Source of the DNA: Salinispirillum sp. LH 10-3-1
Lineage (GTDB): Bacteria; Pseudomonadota; Gammaproteobacteria; Pseudomonadales; Natronospirillaceae
Direction of reading: 5' to 3'
Assembly (NCBI RefSeq): GCF_030643825.1
Contig: NZ_CP101717.1
Location: 868,001 to 932,000, forward strand
Length of the DNA: 64,000 nucleotides
The position numbers and the translations under genes are program-made. The notes beneath the pieces are model-generated. The model did not search any database, was not told where the DNA came from, and saw only the letters and a program-made list of their open reading frames with translations. Below are positions 17,025 to 25,176 of the stretch, one piece after another (the stretch's first letter is position 1; each line of letters begins with the position of its first letter).

Positions 17025-18671
17025 CTAGATGCGTCCCATGGCCTCCGTCATCAGAGCATCTCGGCCGTAAACATCGTGACGGAATTCGGGCATGCCGTTG
17101 CTGTCAGGCGCCACAGTGAAATACACCAAATACACGGGAATAGGCTTGTCCAACCCAATCACCGTGGTGTCGTCTGTATTGCGCGCCATCGCAAGATTGC
17201 GGACATTTCTGCCACTGCCCGCTAACAAGTCGGCCAGCAGGTCGGGGTCTTCAATACGGATGCAGCCCGCACTATAGGCTCGACGGCGCAAGCTAAAGTG
17301 TCGCTGTTCCGGCGTGTCATGCAGGTAGATGGCGTTGCGATTAGGAAACATAAACTTAAAGCGCCCCATGGCATTGCCTTCATCCGGTAACTGCTCCAAT
17401 CGATAGCGCATGGTAGTCGCGTCGAGTGCGCGCCAGTCGATGGTGGCGGGATCAATGGGGGCTGCACCGGGTGTCCAGCCTTGGAAAACCTGATAGCCAT
17501 TGCGAGTCAAATAATTAGGGTCTCGTTGTATTTGAGGCAATAACACTTCGGTAGCGATACGATGGGGTACGCGCCACGTCGGATTGACTTCAAAGTAGGT
17601 CATGTTGCCACGAAACACTGCGGTGCGGTGCTCGGGCGAGCCAATAACGGCACGCATGCGGTGATGGGCGCCGTCGAGGTGAATGTGTACCTGGTAATCG
17701 GTGAGATCTACCCAAATACGGTCTTCTTCGAGTTCCGACGGTAACCAGCGCCAGCGCTCTAAATTAAAGCGGATTTGCTCGGCACGTTGGCTCAACGGCA
17801 CGTTTAGCGCCGCTAGAGTTTGAGAACCCACTCGGCCGTCGGCACCCAGATGATGGCGGCGCTGGAAATTCATCACGGCTTGTTTCAGGCGTTCATCAAA
17901 AACGTCGTCGGCCGCGCTGCGTGTCCCATTACGCAGGTCGCCAGTTTGCGCCAGTCGCGCTCGCAGTAAGGAAACATGGGTCCCGCGCTCGCCTTGCATC
18001 ATCAAGACACCACCGGGTACCCGCACGTCTGGTTCGCGTTGGTGCAGGTCGCGGTAATACACATACCAACGTTGCAGGATCTGGTAGTCGTTGTGCGCAG
18101 GTGCCAGATTCGGCAGATAGTCGACCATCTGCTGGGCGGAAGGCAGATCAAAGATACGCATCCAAGTGTCGCTTGGGGCATCCAGCTGCCAGTTGGTGTC
18201 AATCAGACGTGGGTCATAGCGGCCAACGTTGAGGTCGTGGGCGTAGTTTTGCAGCGCAGTCGTCGCTATGACATCCAGTTCGGCCAACTGTTGTTGCGTC
18301 GGGCGTTCGATGCTCAGGTATTCGCGCAAAATAGCGGTATGGTAGTGCACCGGGTTAAGCCCTTGGGCGTGAGCGGTGTCCAGTTGCGTCAGTAATTCCC
18401 ACAGGGCAGGACTGAGCTGCTTTTTGTGTATCCAAATAGGGTTGTAGTTGCGCTTTTCGTACACGGCCAACACATTTTCGTTTGGCAATGCCTGCCCGGC
18501 AATGGGCGAGAAGGCGGATAGCATCAGCTCGACTTGCTCCTGCACAGTCGAGGCCATTTGCGTACGCGTGGGCAAGTCGAGCGGGGTCGAGGAACGTCCC
18601 GAACAGGCCGCTAAAATGAATGCTAGGCCGCACACAAGACTGATACGGTAGAGTTGATTTGCGAAGTACAT
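17025..18671 (-). CDS. L,D-transpeptidase, YcbB/LdtD-like, with lipobox
   Basis: I chose ATG 18671, which has AAGGAT upstream, over a TTG at 18692. The 548-residue protein has a lipoprotein signal peptide with lipobox LAAC, so it should be membrane-anchored in the periplasm. The order is a YcbB-type scaffold domain, a peptidoglycan-binding domain (NFQRRHHLGADGRVGSQTL) and a YkuD catalytic domain with His in HDTPEQ and Cys in SAGCIRIEDP. The reaction forms 3-3 crosslinks between meso-DAP residues. The roughly 15-residue capping region between FRGNMTYFEVNPTW and the catalytic motif is typical of LdtD. The lipid anchor instead of a plain signal anchor deserves note. Confidence 0.92.
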   Translation of the reverse strand: MYFANQLYRISLVCGLAFILAACSGRSSTPLDLPTRTQMASTVQEQVELMLSAFSPIAGQALPNENVLAVYEKRNYNPIWIHKKQLSPALWELLTQLDTAHAQGLNPVHYHTAILREYLSIERPTQQQLAELDVIATTALQNYAHDLNVGRYDPRLIDTNWQLDAPSDTWMRIFDLPSAQQMVDYLPNLAPAHNDYQILQRWYVYYRDLHQREPDVRVPGGVLMMQGERGTHVSLLRARLAQTGDLRNGTRSAADDVFDERLKQAVMNFQRRHHLGADGRVGSQTLAALNVPLSQRAEQIRFNLERWRWLPSELEEDRIWVDLTDYQVHIHLDGAHHRMRAVIGSPEHRTAVFRGNMTYFEVNPTWRVPHRIATEVLLPQIQRDPNYLTRNGYQVFQGWTPGAAPIDPATIDWRALDATTMRYRLEQLPDEGNAMGRFKFMFPNRNAIYLHDTPEQRHFSLRRRAYSAGCIRIEDPDLLADLLAGSGRNVRNLAMARNTDDTTVIGLDKPIPVYLVYFTVAPDSNGMPEFRHDVYGRDALMTEAMGRI

Positions 18672-18772
18672 CGATATCCTTAATCGAGTCAATCGTAATG
18701 CTGTACCGTAAAGATAACTTGAATTGCGCCGCTCGTCTCCCCGTTCGGTGCAATTTACGCGAATTGCGCGCT

Positions 18773-19369
18773 TTAGTGCGGCTTAAAACCTAGTATCTGC
18801 ACCACGGCGCTCTCGCCTCGGTGATAGATACCTTCTTGCACAGGGCGTTCGATTTCCTGCATGAGTTGCAGGTTCAGGCCGCGGTACTCGGCGCGCAGCG
18901 TGTCTAAGTCAGCCAATAGCTCTGGGTTTTCTGGTCCGCCAGTGCCCATATCCACCTGTCTTGGATGGTAGGCTTCCATAACCAGGGTGCCTCCGGGCTT
19001 AAGGCCTGCAACTACGCGCTGATTAAGGGGCGCACGTATGTCTACCGGCAGGTGACAGAAGATGCTGACGACCGCCTCCCAACTGTTAGGCTCGATATGA
19101 AAGTCGGCCAAGTCAGCTTGAATGGTTTCTATGGTCACCCCGCGCTCAGCAGCTAACCGCTGGGCTTTCGCCAGACCCACTTCGGAGATATCAACTGCAG
19201 TGACCTTCCAGCCTTGCTGCGCCAGATAAACGGCATTGCGGCCTTCACCCTCCGCAAGACACAGAATGCGTCCGGGTGGGATGTCGTCAGCCGTGCGACG
19301 TAAAAAGTCGTTGGGTTCCTTGCCGTATGCGTATTCTTCCGTGGCGTAACGTTGGTTCCACATGAGCAT
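18773..19369 (-). CDS. Class I SAM-dependent methyltransferase
   Basis: I chose ATG 19369 (sequence MLMWNQRYATEEYAYG), preceded by GAGGGCG; the longer frame to 19474 adds residues unlike the family. The 198-residue protein starts with the WNQRYATEEYAYGKEPNDFL pattern of TehB-like and related small methyltransferases, followed by motif I as CLAEGEGRNAVYLA and an acidic VTAVDIS strand end. It should bind S-adenosylmethionine; the acceptor is not evident. It lies alone between an L,D-transpeptidase and an amidotransferase gene on the same strand. Confidence 0.88.
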   Translation of the reverse strand: MLMWNQRYATEEYAYGKEPNDFLRRTADDIPPGRILCLAEGEGRNAVYLAQQGWKVTAVDISEVGLAKAQRLAAERGVTIETIQADLADFHIEPNSWEAVVSIFCHLPVDIRAPLNQRVVAGLKPGGTLVMEAYHPRQVDMGTGGPENPELLADLDTLRAEYRGLNLQLMQEIERPVQEGIYHRGESAVVQILGFKPH

Positions 19370-19489
19370 GGAATCGCCCTCGAAATGATGCAGTAGGGCA
19401 TCATACGAACTTTTGCGCCAGAGTCCAGATGGAGGTTGGCGGGGGTTGAAAAGACTTGTGCGGAAAAAGCACAAATTGGAAGTTTCTGT

Positions 19490-20299
19490 TTACTGCGAGG
19501 CCGAAGGGCTTGGGTGCGTAGGTACATCCACCTGGCCTTGCTGCACCACTTCTCCAGCGCGCCAAAAGCGCCACTCACCGGGCGCATACACATCCCAGAC
19601 TTCATCTGCTGTCAGTGGATCGGTAACGATTACGCTCACCACGTCATTCGGTGTGGTTTCCGTACCAAAATCCACCACCATCTCTTCGTCTCGCAGGCGG
19701 GCAGGGCCGAAAGGTGCACGCCGCGTAATGCAGGCCATCTTGGTGGTGCAGAAGGTAAACAGCCAGTCGCCGTTGCTTAACAGCAAGTTGAACACACCTT
19801 GTTGAGCATAGGTATGGCTATTGCTGACAAGGAAATCCACCAACGCAGATTCGGACAAGTCACGTGGCTGGGAGCCGCGCAGACGATTTAGGAGGTCACA
19901 AAAAATGCTTTCACTGTCGGTCGAACCTACCGGTTCATAAACACCCGCCGCTGGCTGGAAACCTTGCAACTGGCCGTTATGGGCAAACGTCCAATAACGC
20001 CCCCACAGTTCACGTATGAACGGATGGGTATTGGCCAAACACACATCGCCCACGTTGGCCTGCCGAATGTGGCAAATGCCGACTTCCGTTTTCATCGGGT
20101 GCGACTTCACAATTTCGGCAATGCGTGAGTCCGCACTGGCGAGCGATTCGTGGAAGGTCTTCACTCCCACGCCTTCGTAAAACGCCACCCCCCAACCATC
20201 TTTATGCGGGCCGGTTCCACCGCCACGGCGGGTCAAGCCGGTAAAACTGAAGCACATATCAGTGGGGACGTTGGCGCTCATGCCCAGCAATTCACACAC
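19490..20299 (-). CDS. Class II glutamine amidotransferase, YafJ-like
   Basis: Start choice is decided by chemistry. Ntn-type amidotransferases need Cys as residue 2, exposed after Met removal. The codon before the Cys is GTG at 20299, giving MCELLGMSANVPTD as in E. coli YafJ; a TTG two codons upstream would bury the Cys. AGGGG lies about 9 bases upstream of the GTG. The 269-residue product has the GATase_4 fold with GPHKDGWG, HIRQA and AHNGQL motifs that bind glutamine. No synthase domain is fused, so the acceptor of the released ammonia is unknown. The DUF2750 gene ends 6 bases upstream and is surely cotranscribed. Confidence 0.92.
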   Translation of the reverse strand: MCELLGMSANVPTDMCFSFTGLTRRGGGTGPHKDGWGVAFYEGVGVKTFHESLASADSRIAEIVKSHPMKTEVGICHIRQANVGDVCLANTHPFIRELWGRYWTFAHNGQLQGFQPAAGVYEPVGSTDSESIFCDLLNRLRGSQPRDLSESALVDFLVSNSHTYAQQGVFNLLLSNGDWLFTFCTTKMACITRRAPFGPARLRDEEMVVDFGTETTPNDVVSVIVTDPLTADEVWDVYAPGEWRFWRAGEVVQQGQVDVPTHPSPSASQ

Positions 20300-20305
20300 G
20301 ATCAA

Positions 20306-20692
20306 TTACCCCTGCTGAGTCTCTTGCATGGCTTTCTTCAGTTCTTTCGGGCGCAGCACCAAGCCTTCTTCGGCGTCATCTGGGAACACCACGACGCTCA
20401 AACCATCGGTTTGCATACCGGGCAGCCAGCGTTGCATCCACGCGTCCAAATCTATCATGAAGGGCGCGCAGTCGGCCCAGTCGTCCACCGCCCAGGTCGC
20501 CGCGAAGGCTTCACTCGGCCATACGGGCATACATTCTTTGCCCTCGGCTGACATCAATACACCGCCATCATCACCGCGCAGCGTCCAAACGCAGCCGGTG
20601 GCTACCGCTTGTTCCAGAAAATACTCAAAACGCTCTTCGGCGGACAACTGTACAATGGCTTGCTGTTCGTCGGCGGTCATGGGGTTGGTCAT
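20306..20692 (-). CDS. DUF2750 family protein
   Basis: The 128-residue soluble protein matches the uncharacterised DUF2750 family: a helical start (ERFEYFLEQAVATGCVWTLRGDDG), then PVWPSEAFA and a C-terminal VVVFPDDAEEGLVLRPKEL segment. ATG 20692 has GGAGAG upstream. Function is unknown in the family as far as I know. The pairing with a YafJ-like amidotransferase only 6 bases downstream suggests a functional link. Confidence 0.85.
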   Translation of the reverse strand: MTNPMTADEQQAIVQLSAEERFEYFLEQAVATGCVWTLRGDDGGVLMSAEGKECMPVWPSEAFAATWAVDDWADCAPFMIDLDAWMQRWLPGMQTDGLSVVVFPDDAEEGLVLRPKELKKAMQETQQG

Positions 20693-20721
20693 ACGCTCTC
20701 CGCTAAAACAATAGAATTAAA

Positions 20722-21732
20722 TTAGGCTAACTTCAGGTCTGCGTAGGCTGATTCAACCGGCGTAATCGCGCCCGTTAATAACCCGTTGCGGTTGCGCAAC
20801 GCCACAGACTGCCACTTTTCCGGCAGATTAAAGCCCAGTTGCTTAAGGATAGCACTCATTGCCACCTCAGCGGCAGGCGCTGAGCCAGAATCCATCTTAA
20901 TCGCCACGCCCAGTTTGATCCGAGGCAGTGCCGCGATGTATACGCCTTCCGCACCAACCTTTAGGAATGCCTCATCCCCCAAGGCTGCCATGACCTCGGT
21001 ACAATAACGTTCAGTCCCTGCCACCAAAAACGGGTGCTGGGTTGCCGCACGATGCAACTCCCTCGCTGCGGCTTGGTATTGTGCGGGTAACTGCGACGGG
21101 TCAGCGAAGCGCGCAAACCCCAAGGCTAAACGATGCAGCGGCATGGCCCAGGTTGGTGCCGTGCAACCGTCGGGTGACAGCGGCACACCGTCGAGCGACG
21201 TATCGCAACAGGCTTCGATGCAGGCCTTAATTGCCTGCTGCACCGGATGTTCCGGCTTCACATAACCTTGCGTGTTCCAGCCTTCGCGCACCGCCAGTGC
21301 CAGCATGCCCAAATGCTTGCCCGAACAGTTGTTGTGCCGCGCATCGGGTTTGGTGTGTCGCCACGCTAAATCTATTGTCGCTTGCTGGCCCATCGGCCAG
21401 TGCGTACCGCATTCAAATGCGGGCTCCGCCAAATTCAAACGCTGCAAAAACGCATCGGCCACCGCCGTGTGGCGGTCTTCCCCATTGTGCGACGCACAGC
21501 ACAACGCCAATTCTTCATCGCTGATGCCCAGCGCTTCCACCGCGCCCGACGCCACCATCGGCAAAGCCTGAAACGCCTTAATGGCAGAGCGTGGGTAGGT
21601 GAGTTCATCAACATCACCCACCGACCACAGCAACTCGCCGTTGCTGCGCATCACCAACGCACGCCCACGATGCATGCTTTCTACTGCACCACCACGGGTG
21701 ATATGGACAAGGGTCGGGTTGCTTTGGGGCAT
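20722..21732 (-). CDS. Asparaginase II family protein
   Basis: The 336-residue protein matches the asparaginase II family (PF06089 type, unrelated to E. coli AnsB): an N-terminal VHITRGGAVESMHRG, YPRSAIKAFQALP with the Ser-Xaa-Xaa-Lys-like pair, CCASHNGED, HNNCSGKHLGML and GTERYCTE. These are the conserved blocks of the family found in rhizobia and other proteobacteria, where it hydrolyses asparagine to aspartate and ammonia in the cytoplasm. It is the first gene of a minus-strand group with DUF2750 and the amidotransferase, though 29 bases separate them. Confidence 0.9.
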   Translation of the reverse strand: MPQSNPTLVHITRGGAVESMHRGRALVMRSNGELLWSVGDVDELTYPRSAIKAFQALPMVASGAVEALGISDEELALCCASHNGEDRHTAVADAFLQRLNLAEPAFECGTHWPMGQQATIDLAWRHTKPDARHNNCSGKHLGMLALAVREGWNTQGYVKPEHPVQQAIKACIEACCDTSLDGVPLSPDGCTAPTWAMPLHRLALGFARFADPSQLPAQYQAAARELHRAATQHPFLVAGTERYCTEVMAALGDEAFLKVGAEGVYIAALPRIKLGVAIKMDSGSAPAAEVAMSAILKQLGFNLPEKWQSVALRNRNGLLTGAITPVESAYADLKLA

Positions 21733-22017
21733 GGGGGAGTCCTGTGGTTAAGGTGTCAAAGTCTGTTGCACAGAGTATGGATGACTTTGATAGCGGCTGA
21801 CAATTGGTGTCGTCTTCCACAAACTTTTGTGAGCACGACAATTCTGATGACAACCTAGAGTGCGCGGGTGAGACATTTTAGAATGGTCATACAGACGAAG
21901 CTTGGATGCTTTCTAGGTAAATGTCGTAAAGTTGGCGGGTGGCTTTCAGTTTCTGCCTCTGTGTCGCATTGGCTTTTATAACCGGGCATTCGTGGTATTT
22001 CGGTGATTTTCAGGCAC
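21733..22017. other. Intergenic stretch with no gene
   Basis: Between the asparaginase start and the tRNA terminator I see no credible coding frame, RNA gene or repeat. It should contain the asparaginase promoter on the minus strand, but no box pair was convincing. Confidence 0.6.
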
Positions 22018-22043
22018 AAAAAAACCAGCACGAGGCTGGCTTT
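22018..22043 (-). terminator. Terminator of tRNA-Phe
   Basis: On the minus strand, AGCCAGC, a short loop, GCTGGTT (one G-U pair) and then a run of seven T follow the tRNA gene by about 6 bases. This is a standard intrinsic terminator. Confidence 0.85.
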
Positions 22044-22048
22044 AATGA

Positions 22049-22124
<76 letters not shown>

Positions 22125-22144
22125 ATGTCTTAGCGACGGAGCGT

Positions 22145-22173
22145 ATTAAAAAGATTTTTGCCGTTGCCGTCAA
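22145..22173 (-). promoter_or_regulatory. Sigma-70 promoter of tRNA-Phe
   Basis: On the minus strand, -35 TTGACG (22168-22173), a 17-base spacer, and -10 TTTAAT (22145-22150) lie 20 bases before the mature tRNA 5' end, with a G+C-rich discriminator (ACGCTCCG) typical of stringently controlled stable-RNA promoters. Confidence 0.75.
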
Positions 22174-22178
22174 CCATT

Positions 22179-22211
22179 TTTTGCCTAAGCTACTGATTTT
22201 TTTAGGCAAAA
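22179..22211 (-). terminator. Inverted repeat, possible terminator after yggX
   Basis: TTTTGCCTAA and TTAGGCAAAA form a perfect 10-bp stem with a 13-base loop, just downstream of the yggX stop. A T-run after the stem is lacking, so terminator function is likely but unproven. Confidence 0.5.
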
Positions 22212-22223
22212 TAAGTTCGTTGG

Positions 22224-22490
22224 CTATTTTTCCTCCGGAACGTAGCCTTCCGCTTGGTCGTAGTCGTCGCCCGAGAGGAATTTGTCCATCTGCTCCATCA
22301 GGTATTTGCGCGCGTTGGGGTCGGTCATCACGAGGTGTTTCTCGTTGATGAGCCGGGTTTGGTGCGCTTGCCAGTCGGCCCACGCTTGCTGGGAGACGGT
22401 TTCGAGTATTTTTTGGCCTTTTGGGCCAGGAAAGGGCGCTTTGGGCAGGGCCGGGAGGTCTTTTTGGTATTTGGTGCAGAAGACGGTCAT
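22224..22490 (-). CDS. yggX: Fe(II)-trafficking / oxidative damage protection protein YggX
   Basis: The 88-residue protein is full length for YggX: the N-terminal [11 protein letters not shown] with the conserved Cys, [19 protein letters not shown] and LINEKHL blocks are all present. It protects Fe-S clusters from superoxide and may deliver iron in the cytoplasm. The ATG at 22490 has AGGA upstream. It lies downstream of mutY, whose product is an Fe-S enzyme; this mutY-yggX order is conserved in gammaproteobacteria. A REP-like doublet separates the two. Confidence 0.95.
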   Translation of the reverse strand: MTVFCTKYQKDLPALPKAPFPGPKGQKILETVSQQAWADWQAHQTRLINEKHLVMTDPNARKYLMEQMDKFLSGDDYDQAEGYVPEEK

Positions 22491-22511
22491 GGTATTTTCC
22501 TATGGTAGTTT

Positions 22512-22573
22512 TTCGGCCAGAGGGCTGGCCTCCTACGGGTTTGTTTGTTCGGCCAGAGGGCTGGCCTCTTACG
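22512..22573 (-). repeat. REP-like doublet (GTAG-type palindromic repeats)
   Basis: Two 26-base copies (22512-22537 and 22548-22573) differ at one base and sit 10 bases apart in the same orientation. On the minus strand each reads GTAG or GTAA followed by AGGCCAG-CCCT-CTGGCC, an imperfect palindrome with a 5' GTAG, the hallmark of RAYT-associated REP elements. The pair begins at the mutY stop codon. Confidence 0.8.
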
Positions 22574-23623
22574 TTATGAGCGAAGCTTTTCCAGAAGGCG
22601 TTTGGTCGGTGCGGCAAGACCCAATGCTTCGTCTAAATGGGGTTGTACCCATTGGCCTTGTTCCTCGGCGTTAATCACGTTTGAGGTTCGCAAATGTACG
22701 GGTGTGATGTCCAGATGAAAATGACTGAACGTATGGCGAAAGGTGGCCCAGTCTTCCCGCAGATCGAGGGCATAACCCTGCTGTGTTAGCCAGTCGTCTA
22801 AAGCGGCGCTGCTGGTGAATTCAGGAAAGCACCACAGGCCGCCCCACAAGCCGGTGGGTGGACGTGGTGTGAGGTAACACCGCTGGTCAGGCAGTTGCAG
22901 CATCAGAAACCAAGCGGCCTTTACGGGCTTGACGGTTTTCGGTTTGCTGTGCGGCCATGCGGTTGGGGTGCCTTGTGCATGTGCGGCACAGAGGTCTTGC
23001 ACGGGGCATTGGGTGCATTGTGGCTTGCTGCGGGTGCATAGGGTGGCGCCAAGGTCCATCATCACCTGAGTGTAGTCTTGTACACGTTCGTGCGGTGTGT
23101 AGTGCTCGGCGATCTGCCACAGTTCTTTTTGCACGGCGGTGGTGCCAGGCCAGCCATCCACGGCGTGCAGGCGTGTGAGTACTCGCTTCACGTTACCGTC
23201 CAGTATGGCGGCGCGTTGTTGAAACGCCATGCTGACGATGGCTCCGGCGGTTGAACGGCCGATGCCGGGTAGCTCACACAGTGCGTCGACGGTATTCGGA
23301 AACTCCCCGCTGTGGGTGCTCGCAATGGTTTGTGCGCAACGGTGCAGGTTACGCGCGCGGGCGTAATAGCCGAGCCCGGTCCATAGATGCAGTACGTCAT
23401 CGATGGGTGCTGTCGCCAGTGCGGTGACGTCGGGGAAGCGCGCCATAAAGCGTTCAAAATACGGGATCACGGTGCTGACTTGCGTTTGCTGCAGCATGGT
23501 TTCCGACACCCACACGCGGTAGGCGTTGCGGTCTTGCTGCCACGGCAAGTGTTTGCGTCCGTGTTGGTCGTACCAGCTCACTACGCGGCGCTGAAAGTCG
23601 GTGGCGTTGTGCAGCTTGCTCAT
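22574..23623 (-). CDS. mutY: A/G-specific adenine glycosylase MutY
   Basis: The 349-residue protein removes adenine mispaired with 8-oxoguanine in base-excision repair. It has the helix-hairpin-helix ELPGIGRSTAGAI, catalytic Glu in SETMLQQTQV, catalytic Asp in ILDGNVKR and the [4Fe-4S] ligands spaced C-x6-C-x2-C-x5-C near residue 200. The C-terminal third is the Nudix-like 8-oxoG recognition domain (AWFLMLQLPDQRCYL onward). Its start overlaps the end of the AsmA-like gene by 4 bases. Confidence 0.97.
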   Translation of the reverse strand: MSKLHNATDFQRRVVSWYDQHGRKHLPWQQDRNAYRVWVSETMLQQTQVSTVIPYFERFMARFPDVTALATAPIDDVLHLWTGLGYYARARNLHRCAQTIASTHSGEFPNTVDALCELPGIGRSTAGAIVSMAFQQRAAILDGNVKRVLTRLHAVDGWPGTTAVQKELWQIAEHYTPHERVQDYTQVMMDLGATLCTRSKPQCTQCPVQDLCAAHAQGTPTAWPHSKPKTVKPVKAAWFLMLQLPDQRCYLTPRPPTGLWGGLWCFPEFTSSAALDDWLTQQGYALDLREDWATFRHTFSHFHLDITPVHLRTSNVINAEEQGQWVQPHLDEALGLAAPTKRLLEKLRS

Positions 23624-25089
23624 TGGCGCAGGCTCGCACTGCAGTCCATTAAGCTGAGGACAACTGACGAGGCATGTTGATCATAACAATCGGCCCAGAA
23701 GCGTAATGACTGATAGGGGTTGGCTGTTGTGCCACGCTCGGAGCCAATCAGGTCGTCAAAGCTGAGTTGGTTGTCGTCCAGGAGCAGGTGTCCGTAAAGC
23801 CAGTAGGTGTCGATGCCAGCTTGCTCGCTCAACTCCAGACGGTTCAGGTGCAGGGTGCGGTTGTCTAGGTCGCTCAATGCATCGGCACGACCACGCAGTA
23901 CGTGGTTGGTTTGCTGGCCGGTGACGTCGATGGCGATATTGGCCGGTTCGGCGCGCCAGCGGTCTAGGGTGTTGTCGCTGCTTTGCTGCTGGTTAAGTTG
24001 AACCAGTATTTGGCGCAGTTCAGGGTGATTCAGGCGTGCTTGCCAACTGATTTCAGTACGTCCGGTGGTGCCAGGTGCGCGGGTGTTCCACTGGTCGTAT
24101 TGCTGTATCCACTGTAGGTCTTCTACCCATTCGCTGCGTGGGCGTTCCACTTGTGCCCGGCGCACGGTGGCGGCGCGCCAGCGACTTTCTGCGTTGGCTA
24201 CAGGCACTTTTGCCCACGTGCCCTCGGCATTGATAAGCGCCCAGCGCACGCCAGTTTCCAGCGGTAAGCTTTCTTCGCGGCCAAAGCTGCGGGCTTCACT
24301 GTAGGCAAGGTCGCGTGCCTCAAAGTGCTGTGTGGTGGGGTTCACGTACAGTTGTGCGGCTTGTGCTTCCCAACGGTAGATGCCGTATTCGCGGCTGCTG
24401 GAGTGCACTTCCAAATTGGCGTCCAGGCTGATCAGGCGAACCGGGAGGTCGTCTCTGCGTAACCCCCATTCCACGTGCAGCTCGGCAAAACCGTGGTCAA
24501 CCCAGCCGTCGCCGCGCAGGTCGGCAATGCTTTGCAGTTGGTATTCTTGGCCACGCACGCGGCTGAGTTCAGCGCTCACGGTAGCGTCTACCAGTGTAGC
24601 GGTGTCCGGGTCGTAGAGGGTGACGTCGAGCTGTTGAATGTCGATGGCGCGCAAGCGCACGAACGGCGCTTGCAGGCGTGGTAGGGCTTCGGCAATCGCC
24701 CACGCTTGAGTTAAGTCAACGGCAGTCTGCTCACTGGCGCTTTGAATCCATTGGCCGTGATGTATGACTACGCGGTCAGGGAGCCATGAGAATAACCAGA
24801 GACTGTACCAGCGACCGGTTAGGCTGGCGTTGCTGATTTGCAGGGGGTCGTCTAAGCCGGGAATGTGCAAGCTGGCATTGTGCAATTGTACGGCGGGTAC
24901 GATGCCGAGTCGGTAGCCCACCTGCGTTGTAGTGAGCTGCCAGTCGCTGTGTTGTATCACGAGGTCGTGGAGCGCTGCTGTGGCTTGGTGTGCCATTCGG
25001 TCGGCGGTGCTGTACAAGAACACCCAGCCAGCGGCGGGCCATAGGATCAGGGCGACGAGGGCGACGATGACGAAACGTTTCACGGACAT
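23620..25089 (-). CDS. AsmA-family envelope protein
   Basis: The 489-residue protein has one N-terminal membrane helix (FVIVALVALILWPAAGWVFLY) and a long beta-rich periplasmic part, as in AsmA-like proteins now viewed as lipid-transfer or outer-membrane homeostasis factors. It is shorter than E. coli AsmA (about 617). Recognition rests on topology and on its place directly upstream of mutY, where asmA lies in many gammaproteobacteria; motif evidence is weak. It shares a 4-base ATGA overlap with mutY. Confidence 0.7.
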   Translation of the reverse strand: MSVKRFVIVALVALILWPAAGWVFLYSTADRMAHQATAALHDLVIQHSDWQLTTTQVGYRLGIVPAVQLHNASLHIPGLDDPLQISNASLTGRWYSLWLFSWLPDRVVIHHGQWIQSASEQTAVDLTQAWAIAEALPRLQAPFVRLRAIDIQQLDVTLYDPDTATLVDATVSAELSRVRGQEYQLQSIADLRGDGWVDHGFAELHVEWGLRRDDLPVRLISLDANLEVHSSSREYGIYRWEAQAAQLYVNPTTQHFEARDLAYSEARSFGREESLPLETGVRWALINAEGTWAKVPVANAESRWRAATVRRAQVERPRSEWVEDLQWIQQYDQWNTRAPGTTGRTEISWQARLNHPELRQILVQLNQQQSSDNTLDRWRAEPANIAIDVTGQQTNHVLRGRADALSDLDNRTLHLNRLELSEQAGIDTYWLYGHLLLDDNQLSFDDLIGSERGTTANPYQSLRFWADCYDQHASSVVLSLMDCSASLRQ

Positions 25090-25130
25090 AGAGTGGGATA
25101 TTTCTCAGAATGTGCAGGGCAGGATGGCAA

Positions 25131-25166
25131 ACAGCCTTGGCTCATTGTGCATTGAACCAAGGCTGT
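25131..25166 (-). terminator. Hairpin downstream of ilvD
   Basis: ACAGCCTTGG and CCAAGGCTGT form a perfect 10-bp stem with a 16-base loop, 10 bases after the ilvD stop on the minus strand. The following T-run is short, so it is a probable but not textbook terminator. Confidence 0.6.
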
Positions 25167-25176
25167 CAGGTGCGGA

